Positions 32,316 to 42,700 of a DNA stretch of 64,000 bases are shown here, one piece after another. Made by a program: the position numbers and the translations under genes. Each line of letters begins with the position of its first letter. Position 1 is the stretch's first letter. This DNA comes from Isoperla grammatica (lineage: Eukaryota; Arthropoda; Insecta; Plecoptera; Perlodidae): positions 46,746,102 through 46,810,101 of the forward strand of contig OX246744.1 of assembly GCA_945910005.1 (NCBI GenBank). The letters run 5' to 3'. The notes under the pieces were generated by a model. It saw only the letters and a list, made by a program, of their open reading frames with translations, had not been told where the DNA came from and ran no database searches.

Positions 32316-32691
32316 GGGTGTGTTCCAACTTGATTTTCGCCTGCTTACCACTAACCACTAACCACTACCTGCTACACATTAAATGCTCACAGCTTTGGGC
32401 ACGCCACCTAGTATGCTAATACAAAGTTTATTGTTATTAATCATCTAATGTAAATAAATACGATGATAATACTTCCACTCACTGGTTGAGTATTTTCCTA
32501 ACCTAAAAGTATCAGCTGTGATGGCTGGTATCAACCATCTTGGTTTAGTGGGTTAGTCGGTGTCGTAGTGTACACTTTCGGCCACTACCCACTAGCCAAA
32601 TAAGGAGCATTGGTCGCCTGCTTGTGACGTCACTTCCTTCGATTAGTATAAGCTTAGTCCACTACGAAAAACGTCAAGTTGGAACACACCC
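32316..32691. mobile_element. PIF/Harbinger-like MITE with TTA duplication
   Basis: Perfect terminal inverted repeats GGGTGTGTTCCAACTTGA are flanked by TTA on both sides (32313-32315 and 32692-32694). A 3-bp TTA duplication is the hallmark of PIF/Harbinger insertions. The 376-bp body has no transposase frame; it contains repeated ACCACTAACC blocks and one TGACGTCA (32625-32632). Confidence 0.85.
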
Positions 32692-33043
32692 TTACTATCA
32701 TTGACTATAACAGCAGCAAAATATCCGATATCACTGTTTTTGTTTTGATTTCCGTAGTTGACCATCTAGTATGGCTCTTCTGCGTTCTGATTGGCTCGTC
32801 ATAAGGTGCATCATGGGAAGTTGAAATAATAAATGGAATTGATTCATTTCTTATGACTATTTCAATCCACTGTGACGGATGTGAACCACAGCATTGTTAT
32901 TGCATGTTCCAATTCGCTTAAACCTTATTGCTATTTCACTAAACCAACTCTTATTTCAATTGTGAACCACGCTTTACAGCAAGCATGGCACCCACTCACT
33001 CCTTTGCGATAGCCTTCAATACAATACAAGCAGCGGTGTAGAA

Positions 33044-33062
33044 CTGGGGGGGGGGGGGGGGG
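33044..33062 (+). repeat. G homopolymer tract
   Basis: Long uninterrupted G run followed by GGCAACCCCCC. Confidence 0.9.
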
Positions 33063-33473
33063 ATGGCAACCCCCCAATTAAAAAGTAGCCCCCTCTAATG
33101 AAGTGTCTATGACCACATCCTTTGAATAGAAAAATACTGTCTTTACTATTCTCCTCTACACAATGAAACAGCCACTTGTCATCTCAAATACGTGTACACG
33201 CACATTGAGCAATAGGCCCATTTCGAAGGCTCAAAGCGCCACGACGCCTCTATGCGGCCCAAAGGGAGACCAAGTAGACATTGGGCCCATTACTTACTAT
33301 CCAAGTTCTTCTAAATTACTTAAAAACGAGTTTTTTTTTTTTTTAATAGTGATGAAAATTAGATTTTTTAAATTTTTTCGAGAAACAATGCATTTTCATA
33401 ACTGTTTGGAGAGCATAATTGATGCCCGGCCGGCTGATCGAACCCGGTTTTGACCAATATCTCACTATTTAGA

Positions 33474-33801
33474 CTAAATAAATAAATTCACATTTAGAGT
33501 CTACCCACTCAGTAACGAAGCTTATTTCCAGTGGGGGACTTAAATTTAAAGCGACTAAACCAACCCTGTAGGCTCCGAACACCATTGACGAGTGAGCGAG
33601 CGATAACCAATCAAAGATCGATATTTCAAATATGAAACACACGAATCAGTGATTGGACAGTGCGAACACCCGCGGACAAATGTCATAATCAACAAGGCCG
33701 ATTCAGAACAACTTTGAATTTATTGAGTGCTTCGTTGCTATAGGACGGCTCCAAAGTCCCCGTTTACTTATTCCCAAGACAAGAAGTGATGGAACTGAAG
33801 T
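33474..33801 (-). mobile_element. SINE-A copy 11
   Basis: Minus-strand copy from AAAT tail to just before the tRNA head (ends at GGAACTGAAG). Contains a 4-bp GCGA duplication in GAGCGAGCGATAACC. Confidence 0.88.
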
Positions 33802-34092
33802 CTTACACTGTGCTGTGATGTTACACTTATAGTGAGCAATCATTACCGAACAGTTGGCGATCTAGAGCATGAACATGATTACAAGTGTTTAAAATATAAA
33901 CGCGATTTGTCGTCCGTGCAAATGTGTTCATTTAAATTCATGGTCTACGTCACGATCTCCGCATGCGTAACCGACATCCTAATAAGCGCTCCCATGTTAA
34001 ACACTGCGTTGTGTTGCTACTGGATCTATGTGATGGTAGTAATATATAGGAGTAATATGTTGTAAAGTAATACATCCCAATAAGCTCTCTAC

Positions 34093-34413
34093 CTACGTGA
34101 AAAAACGCACAAAATTTTTATTTTCAAATTATATCACAAGAATGGGCTTCGAAATCGAAAATCTGAATCAACAGCGCACTGTGGTGAATGCTTTAAGTCG
34201 TGACTTATATTATGATCAGTTTGTTTTTATAAATAATTAATTGTATTATAATTTTCGAATTATAATCAATATACTACGCTAATGGTTATAATATTTGATT
34301 CAGTCTGTAGGGCTTACCAAAGCACATTGCGCTGCTGATTTTGATTTTCGATTTCTTGTTGCAATCTTGAGATATAATTTAATAATGAACATTTTCTGTG
34401 GGTTTTGACGTAG
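34093..34413. mobile_element. Palindromic MITE family E, copy 2
   Basis: Arms 34093-34200 and 34296-34413 are ~100-bp imperfect inverted repeats (CTACGTSAAAA outer ends; GATATAATTTA and GCGCTGYTGATT inner landmarks) around a ~95-bp AT-rich centre. Both arms match 18267-18381. Confidence 0.75.
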
Positions 34414-36009
34414 AGACTACCCTTCGCTCTTAAACACTGCGTTGCTACTGGATCTATCTATGGTGATAGTAGTATTCTGTTTCGATGGATCGGTGGATCC
34501 CTGATGTTGGGTCTTTAAGGTTCTAGTAGGCCTCCAAACATCAACATCATTGGAAGTAGCCAGGCGCCCAATTCGCGATGGTAAGAAGTCAACTTATCTG
34601 CGGAATTTTGGTTTTAATTACTTGTTTTCTGTTCTATTTACCAATGTGGCATTACAGCTAGTTTGGTATAATGGTATATATGCCATTTGTTCGCATGTAT
34701 GATTTCAATTATGTATAATGCTGTTAGTTGTATGTATGGTATATGTACGTGGTATAATGGTACCTTTAACGGAAGAGAGGGTACAAGTCTTTGATTCTCA
34801 ATAATAACAGGGTTTCGCAGCCGCTATATCTGAGTAGTCGGGAGCTATTAGATGCAAGTTGAAAAAGGTTGATAAGAAGAGTTCAATTATTTACAATGAA
34901 TAAAATAATTGTATTCAATTTTGTCCTTCTTATAAATTGGGAGGGGGGTCGAACACCCTGAACCCCCCCCCCCCCCCCCCCGCCCTTTTGCTACGTTCCT
35001 CTACCCAACATTTTCGTTCTTGGCAGGGGGAGCATAGATGGGTAATATGCCCCAATACACTAGTTGACGGTACTTGTTTTAGTTATTTACACAAATCTAT
35101 TAGCCTATCTGTAGCCCAACAGGCTCCCCTTCATCAACCAATGATTAAGACTTCCCTGAACCAAGAACGACTTGGTATTCTATAAAGTGTATCATTAGAA
35201 AACGTAACTGTAACTAATTTAATATATAACTATTTTTTGTTTGCTACTTTTGGCCTGGTACATCAACCCACAGCCTGTTCACGTCTGCCAGTGATACGGT
35301 CCAAAGCGCTTGAACACACCACGAGGTCGACAGACATTGGTTGCGCTTCCAAAGCTCGTAGTAGTTGAGAGATGCCATTTACAATCGCTCCACTTTACTG
35401 ATGAGCGCATTACGATCGGGTCTAAAGCCTTGACCAATTAGGCTAAGTAGATGGACGGACGCAGCGAAACGAGTTCTCGATCCAGGAAAGGATTGTTTTT
35501 TGAGGTTCGAGATGTTATGCTCGATCGCTCGTAAGAATAATCGGATCAAGGCGATGTCAATGCCAGCCCGATCACTGTTTGTACATCTGGCAACGTGACA
35601 TTGACAGTGGTGCCAGATTAGCACCGATGTTTAAACAAATAACATAAAGTTTAGACGAACGATATCAGTCTCAGCTTTATGATCTTTTACTGTTACAATC
35701 ACTGTTTTTATCACCCACTCCACCTAATCGAACTTCCATTTTTTTCTGTAGTCAGATAGTCCAATTGTTTCTTTGTTAGATTCAATCATCATTTCAACAC
35801 TTGAAAAGAAACATGTAGTGGAAGAAATAAAACATTCGCCTTACTTTCTTATTTATTCAGTATTTTGATAGTATAGTAAGTAGTATTGTTTAGATTTTAG
35901 GAACATTGTTTACAAAAAACACAACTGCTAGAAGCTCAAGCGTTGTTGGTTTAGAGCTGACTACGTCGAGAGAAGGTGAGTTTGCATTTTACCGGGTTGT
36001 TTCTTGGTC
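34414..36009. other. Unique sequence, no gene recognised
   Basis: Includes a C homopolymer at about 34963-34981 and short open frames with no recognisable domain (for example minus 35379-35624). Confidence 0.4.
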
Positions 36010-36185
36010 TGCGATGGATTGTATTCACCAGGCACTCACACTCTACTGGTGTGTTACAAGTTTGTACCAGGCATCCAGGAAGTGTACGGGTGTGTTGATC
36101 AGGCACCCAGGATGTATGCATCTGTGTTCTATCAGGAACCCAGGATGTGTACGAGTGTGTTCTATTAGGCACTCAGGATGTATGC
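36010..36185 (+). repeat. Degenerate ~34-bp repeat
   Basis: Irregular CAGGCACCCAGGATGTGTAC-type units immediately upstream of, and related to, the 116-bp array. Confidence 0.7.
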
Positions 36186-36657
36186 AGCCAGGAGTCTATG
36201 ATGTGTACGGGTGTGTTGTACCAGGAGTCTAGGACAGCGAGGAGGTGAGAGCAGCTCATGGGAACCACGGCCGTGTCACCAGGAGTTACAACACCGTGTT
36301 CTATCAGGAGTCTATGATGTGTATGGGTGTGTTGTACCAGGAGTCTAGGACAGCGAGGAGGTGAGAGCAGCTCATGGGAACCACGGCCGTGTCACCAGGA
36401 GTTACAACACCGTGTTCTATCAGCCAGGAGTCTATGATGTGTACGGGTGTGTTGTACCAGGAGTCTAGGACAGCGAGAAGGTGAGAGCAGCTCATGGGAA
36501 CCACGGCCGTGTCACCAGCAGTTACAACACCGTGTTCTATCAGGAGTCTATGATGTGTATGGGTGTGTTGTACCAGGAGTCTAGGACAGCGAGAAGGTGA
36601 GAGCAGCTCATGGGAACCACGGCCGTGTCACCAGGAGTTACAACACCGTGTTCTGTC
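36186..36657 (+). repeat. 116-bp tandem array, 4 units
   Basis: Four units starting GGAGTCTATGATGTGTAYGG; the third begins with an extra GCCA. Each unit contains two GGAGTCTA cores, so it probably grew from the shorter degenerate repeat to its left. Confidence 0.93.
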
Positions 36658-37469
36658 GACCGTGTAAAGCATTCCGATCAGTGTGTTCGACGACCCGTCA
36701 GCCGAGGAATGTTATCGTGTCATGTCCTCGGCCAACCACACTTCGCTTGAGCTTCGATAGTCAGGCCAAGAGATGGCATTGGGAAGTAAACCTATCACAC
36801 AACAATCAGTGTGAGCTGTTATTTTTTCCAAGATAGTTCAATGAAGATATTCCGGATTTTTGTTTATTTCTTTCCTCTCCACTTGCGGTAGACTTTCCAG
36901 TTCCTGCAAAACATCCTAACGCTAGATTTATTGAAATAAATTGCAACTTCTCCCATCAACCACCGCTTTCAGCCGTTTTCCACAGACATAATAACGTACA
37001 GTTATCATTACAAACAAAACATAATATCTAATAATAACAATAATGTTACCTCAAGGTGGTTTAAAGGAAGTAGCAAAAACCGGAATCAGCTAAACAATAA
37101 ATTTAGTAACTTACAAATATTGTAATTGTTACGATTGTCATTAACAATAATGAATTAAATCTACAAGTTATTGAATTAAATACAGAAATAGAAATCGCAA
37201 CAGTTACAATATTTATGTTTTTAAATTAATTTTTTTTACCACCACAAATCGAAATTCTGGGTAAAGGATCACTTTGTCAATATTTTGAAGCTTTTCGAGA
37301 TACCAACAAAACAGTCGTAATTGTGCGTGTTTTAACAAATACATTTAAACTAAAATAGCGTGAGTAATGCCGTAACAATGTGGGTAATCAGTTGGCAATA
37401 GAGTTGCACCGAGCTGGGGGTCTGCCTGTTAGAGGTGGACACGGACATACACGCTCGGACCTGTTGAAT
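36658..37469. other. Unique AT-rich sequence
   Basis: No repeat or gene recognised. Confidence 0.4.
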
Positions 37470-37562
37470 GACAGTAGTAGTAGTTGTTGTTGTTATTGTT
37501 GTTGTTGTCGTTGTTGTTGTCGTTGTCGTTGTCGTTGTCGTCGTTGTTGTGGTTGTTGTTGT
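37470..37562 (+). repeat. (GTT)n microsatellite with GTC interruptions
   Basis: Trinucleotide repeat; poly-Thr (minus) and poly-Cys (plus) translations are artefacts. Confidence 0.95.
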
Positions 37563-37785
37563 ACCTCGACACATAAAGAAGTCACGTAGGTACCCATCTC
37601 CGTAATACAGTTCGAGTCTAATCACATTCCTAATCGCGGTGTTAGGGCGCTCACTTAAAATCGCGATAAATGGGATATTCAAGTTTGAGCAACTCAACTC
37701 TATAAACTTCTTATCTTTATTAGCTAGTATATATGGTAATAATTGTCACGACGTGAACGGTTCAACCTTAGCCAATACGAACACT

Positions 37786-37840
37786 GGCGTATGAAAGTTA
37801 AGCAACATCGGGCTAGGTCAGGACAGAAGAGGGGGTTGGT
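37786..37840 (+). ncRNA. 5S rRNA-like fragment (pseudogene or 5S-derived SINE)
   Basis: GAAAGTTAAGCAACATCGGG followed by CTAGGTCAGGA closely follows the 5S rRNA internal control region, and the continuation AGAGGGGGTTGG is a decayed form of the GATGGGTGACC block. The 5' half and the 3' terminus of 5S are not recognisable, so this is not an intact gene. It could be a pseudogene or the promoter of a 5S-derived (SINE3-type) retroposon. Confidence 0.6.
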
Positions 37841-38052
37841 ATATTTACTGAATAAACAGTTATATTTGCAATGCTAACAGTCGATTTATATCTTTAATTA
37901 ACTTTTATAAAAATATAATCAAAGTTTTTTGCATTTGACACAATGTTTAATAAAGTAGTGTATTATTATTTAAAAGCTGTGTAGATGAGTCTATTCGGAT
38001 AGTTTGGGTTGGGAAGCAACGACACGGGATTATTTTCTTAAAAACTTCAGTC

Positions 38053-38341
38053 TGCATTGCCGGTGTGTAACAGAATATCTTTACCCTTGGAATATTATTA
38101 CTCAGATTGCGTTACACGTTGCGTAGCGAACTTCAGAAGAAAATGTGGGGTCTCAAAATAACCTTAACCTAACCTAACCTAACTTATCCTAACTTAACAT
38201 AACCGAACTAACCCAATTTAACCTTAGTATAACGTAGCTTAACCTTTTCTTTGTTCGCAACGTGTAACGGCTGCTTGAGTGAGCTGCTTGAGTATTAGTA
38301 ATGATGGGCTATGCGTAAAGATATTCCAATACGCCGGTACC
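38053..38341. mobile_element. Foldback element enclosing telomere-like repeats
   Basis: Left arm about 38053-38133 and right arm about 38253-38341 are imperfect inverted copies (GCCGGTGTGTAACAGAATAT against reversed GCCGTATTGGAATAT-type sequence; GTTACACGTTGCG in both). The ~115-bp centre holds the TAACC/CCTAA repeats. Confidence 0.65.
38160..38245 (+). repeat. Degenerate interstitial (CCTAA)n telomere-like tract
   Basis: CCTTAACCTAACCTAACCTA decays into TTAAC/TAACC variants. This matches the arthropod (TTAGG)n telomere repeat in reverse complement. It is interstitial, not a chromosome end. Confidence 0.65.
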
Positions 38342-38395
38342 GGGCATCGAGCTCAGTACCTCCCACAGCTGAGCCATCTCACAGCTTCCTTCTAG
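38342..38395 (-). mobile_element. tRNA-like fragment
   Basis: Read on the minus strand, GATGGCTCAGCTGTGGGAGG and AGCTCGATGCCCGG have A-box- and B-box-like spacing. Probably a decayed tRNA-derived SINE head; too diverged to assign to SINE-B. Confidence 0.4.
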
Positions 38396-38815
38396 GAAAC
38401 CAACACATTTTAAAAACCTTCTAAAATAAAAATGTCACTCGCGGGACCGAATCTCCGGAGCGTGAACCACGAATCTCGGGTTTACCAACTGTGGCACTTA
38501 GCGAGTTGACCTGTCATCTGGCTGGTGGCTCAATGACATCGCGTTAATTAGCGTGGTCACGTACCGCGGGATAAGAGAGTGTATGAATTATGCCATAAGG
38601 TTGAGCGGCAGCAGAATTGTGCTCATCATGGCTGCTAATTGCTGCTCGCTCGTTATTATGTTGGGGGCTCAGACAGACCGTGACAGGGGCAACATCGCAA
38701 TGGACGCGAACAATCGTTTAGTTACAAACTGAAGTAATGATCGTACCTATAATGTATCACCAGGGGCCCAATGCTCAAGTGTAGACGAGTCAACTCGCAG
38801 ACGGAATTACGGTGT

Positions 38816-39240
38816 TTTAAATAAATAAATAAATTCACATTTAGGCTACCCACTCAGTAACGAAACTGATTTGCAGTGGGGGACTTTAATTTAAAGTGAC
38901 TAAACCAACCCTGTAGGCTTCGAACACCATCGACGAGTGAGCGATAACCAATCAAAGATCGATATTGCAATTACGAAACATATGAATCAGTGATGGGACA
39001 GTGCGAGCACCTGCGGACAAATGCCAGAATCAACAAGGCCGATTCAGAACAGCTTTGAATTTATTGAGTGCTTCGTTGCTAGAACGGCTCCAAAGTCACC
39101 GTTTACTTATTCCTAAGACAAGAGGTAATGGAATTGAATCCACATTATAAGTTAAAAAAACTTCTGCCTGAAGCCGGATTTGAACCCGGTACCTTCTGCA
39201 TTGGAAGCAGGGACGCTAACCACTGGACCAACGAGCCACG
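38816..39240 (-). mobile_element. SINE-A copy 12, reference full-length copy
   Basis: On the minus strand: tRNA head with A box TTGGTCCAGTGGTTAGC, anticodon-arm CTGCTTCCAATGCAG, B box GGTTCAAATCC; body; (TTTA)n-type tail at 38816-38835. The head resembles tRNA-Gly(TCC) with strong decay of the acceptor stem. Pol III transcription from the internal boxes is the expected mode for such elements. Confidence 0.92.
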
Positions 39241-39564
39241 TACTTAATTACAAGTTTCAAGTTTCCGATACTTTTAGACAATTTGGTATAATTTAATTAA
39301 GTTACTAAAACCGTTGACTCGGATCCGCTCGAGAATTCCCCCCCCCTCCCCCCCCTCCCAGCGCATTTCAGAGTAGGGTCGCGTGCCCCAGACTTGGGAC
39401 AGGAAGAATTTTAATTTGGTTGGTACACCAAACAACATTTTACTGTGAGTCACCTTTAAAAGCGCCTACTGTTTGAAAGAGTTTATATTTCGTGCACAAT
39501 GCGCGCGTACGCGTGAAAGAATTAAAACTCGATCTTAAATGTACGGTTCATAACTCTTTGTACG

Positions 39565-39581
39565 AGAGGGGGGGGGGGGGG
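39565..39581 (+). repeat. G homopolymer tract
   Basis: G run ~150 bp upstream of the large satellite. Confidence 0.85.
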
Positions 39582-39727
39582 TTAAATGTGTCGGAACGGT
39601 GATGGTCTCTCGACTATCATAATGGAATATTGTTCTTGCTACGTAAGTCGTGTAGATGAATGTGTCGCTCCGCTCGCCCACTGCCAAGCAACACGTCTGA
39701 AGTCGCCTTGAACCAAGGTGACTGCGC

Positions 39728-42700
39728 GACCCCTGACCCGGCCTGTGACGTCACAGACCTCGCCTTGTACAGTGGGGGAGGGTAGAGGGTGGCCGCCCAG
39801 GGCCCGCGCCCTCCCCCTCAGAGGAACCACCCCTGACCCGGTCTGTGACGTCACATACCTCGCCTTGTGCAGTGGGGGAGGGTAGAGGGTGGCCGCCCAG
39901 GGCCCGCGCCCTCCCCCTCAGAGGAACCACCCCTGACCCGGCCTGTGACGTCACATACCTCGCCTTGTGCAGTGGGGGAGGGTAGAGGGTGGCCGCCCAG
40001 GGCCCGCGCCCTCCCCCTCAGAGGAACCACCCCTGACCCGGTCTGTGACGTCACAGACCTCGCCTTGTGCAGTGGGGGAGGGTAGAGGGTGGCCGCCCAG
40101 GGCCCGCGCCCTCCCCCTCAGAGGAACCACCCCTGACCCGGTCTGTGACGTCACAGACCTCGCCTTGTGCAGTGGGGGAGGGTAGAGGGTGGCCGCCCAG
40201 GGCCCGCGCCCCCCTCCCCCTCAGAGGAACCACCCCTGACCCGGTCTGTGCCGTCACAGACCTCGCCTTGTACAGTGGGGGAGGGTAGAGGGTGGCCGCC
40301 CAGGGCCCGCGCCCTCCCCCTCAGAGGAACCACCCCTGACCCGGCCTGTGACGTCACAGACCTCACCTCGCCTTGTACAGTGGGGAGGGTAGAGGGTGGC
40401 CGCCCAGGGCCCGCGCACTCCCCCTCAGAGGAACCACCCCTGACCCGGCCTGTGACGTCACACACCTCGCCTTGTACAGTGGGGAGGGTAGAGGGTGGCC
40501 GCCCAGGGCCCGCGCCCTCCCCCTCAGAGGAACCACCCCTGACCCGGCCTGTGACGTCACACACCTCGCCTTGTACAGTGGGGAGGGTAGAGGGTGGCCG
40601 CCCAGGGCCCGCGCACTCCCCCTCAGAGGAACCACCCCTGACCCGGCCTGTGACGTCACAGACCTCACCTCGCCTTGTACAGTGGGGAGGGTAGAGGGTG
40701 GCCGCCCAGGGCCCGCGCCCTCCCCCTCAGAGGAACCACCCCTGACCCGGCCTGTGACGTCACAGACCTCGCCTTGTACAGTGGGGGAGGGTAGAGGGTG
40801 GCCGCCCAGGGCCCGCGCACTCCCCCTCAGAGGAACCACCCCTGACCCGGCCTGTGACGTCACAGACCTCACCTCGCCTTGTACAGTGGGGAGGGTAGAG
40901 GGTGGCCGCCCAGGGCCCGCGCCCTCCCCCTCAGAGGAACCACCCCTGACCCGGCCTGTGACGTCACACACCTCGCCTTGTACAGTGGGGAGGGTAGAGG
41001 GTGGCCGCCCAGGGCCCGCGCCCTCCCCCTCAGAGGAACCACCCCTGACCCGGCCTGTGACGTCACAGACCTCGCCTTGTGCAGTGGGGGAGGGAAGAGG
41101 GTGGCCGCCCAGGGCCCGCGCCCTCCCCCTCAGAGGAACCACCCCTGACCCGGCCTGTGACGTCACATACCTCGCCTTGTGCAGTGGGGGAGGGTAGAGG
41201 GTGGCCGCCCAGGGCCCGCGCCCTCCCCCTCAGAGGAACCACCCCTGACCCGGCCTGTGACGTCACAGACCTCGCCTTGTACAGTGGGGGAGGGTAGAGG
41301 GTGGCCGCCCAGGGCCCGCGCCCTCCCCCTCAGAGGAACCACCCCTGACCCGGCCTGTGACGTCACACACCTCGCCTTGTGCAGTGGGGGAGGGTAGAGG
41401 GTGGCCGCCCAGGGCCCGCGCCCTCCCCCTCAGAGGAACCACCCCTGACCCGGCCTGTGACGTCACAGACCTCGCCTTGTACAGTGGGGGAGGGTAGAGG
41501 GTGGCCGCCCAGGGCCCGCGCCCTCCCCCTCAGAGGAACCACCCCTGACCCGGTCTGTGACGTCACATACCTCGCCTTGTGCAGTGGGGGAGGGTAGAGG
41601 GTGGCCGCCCAGGGCCCGCGCCCTCCCCCTCAGAGGAACCACCCCTGACCCGGCCTGTGACGTCACAGACCTCGCCTTGTACAGTGGGGGAGGGTAGAGG
41701 GTGGCCGCCCAGGGCCCGCGCCCTCCCCCTCAGAGGAACCACCCCTGACCCGGCCTGTGACGTCAAAGACCTCGCCTTGTACAGTGGGGGAGGGTAGAGG
41801 GTGGCCGCCCAGGGCCCGCGCCCTCCCCCTCAGAGGAACCACCCCTGACCCGGCCTGTGACGTCACAGACCTCGCCTTGTACAGTGGGGGAGGGTAGAGG
41901 GTGGCCGCCCAGGGCCCGCGCACTCCCCCTCAGAGGAACCACCCCTGACCCGGCCTGTGACGTCACAGACCTCGCCTTGTACAGTGGGGGAGGGTAGAGG
42001 GTGGCCGCCCAGGGCCCGCGCCCTCCCCCTCAGAGGAACCACCCCTGACCCGGCCTGTGACGTCACAGACCTCGCCTTGTACAGTGGGGGAGGGTAGAGG
42101 GTGGCCGCCCAGGGCCCGCGCCCTCCCCCTCAGAGGAACCACCCCTGACCCGGCCTGTGACGTCACAGACCTCGCCTTGTACAGTGGGGGAGGGTAGAGG
42201 GTGGCCGCCCAGGGCCCGCGCCCTCCCCCTCAGAGGAACCACCCCTGACCCGGTCTGTGACGTCACAGACCTCGCCTCGCCTTGTACAGTGGGGGAGGGT
42301 AGAGGGTGGCCGCCCAGGGCCCGCGCCCTCCCCCTCAGAAAAACCACCCCTGACCCGGTCTGTGACGTCACAGACCTCGCCTCGCCTTGTACAGTGGGGG
42401 AGGGTAGAGGGTGGCCGCCCAGGGCCCGCGCCCTCCCCCTCAGAGGAACCACCCCTGACCCGGCCTGTGACGTCACAGACCTTGCCTTGTACAGTGGGGG
42501 AGGGTAGAGGGTGGCCGCCCAGGGCCCGCGCCCTCCCCCTCAGAGGAACCACCCCTGACCCGGCCTGTGACGTCACAGACCTCGCCTTGTACAGTGGGGG
42601 AGGGTAGAGGGTGGCCGCCCAGGGCCCGCGCCCTCCCCCTCAGAGGAACCACCCCTGACCCGGCCTGTGACGTCACAGACCTCGCCTTGTACAGTGGGGG

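Noticed and set aside
35379..35624. 81-codon minus-strand frame with protein-like composition
   Set aside because: No domain recognised, no splice-site support and no repeat counterpart; a translated search would be needed to reconsider it.
38160..38245. Chromosome end (telomere)
   Set aside because: Tract is short, degenerate and flanked on both sides by long unique sequence; it is interstitial.
4916..39239. tRNA genes at the B-box-like sequences (4949, 10930, 24860, 26690, 39180)
   Set aside because: All are followed by shared SINE bodies and tails and lack intact acceptor stems, so they are SINE heads rather than tRNA genes.
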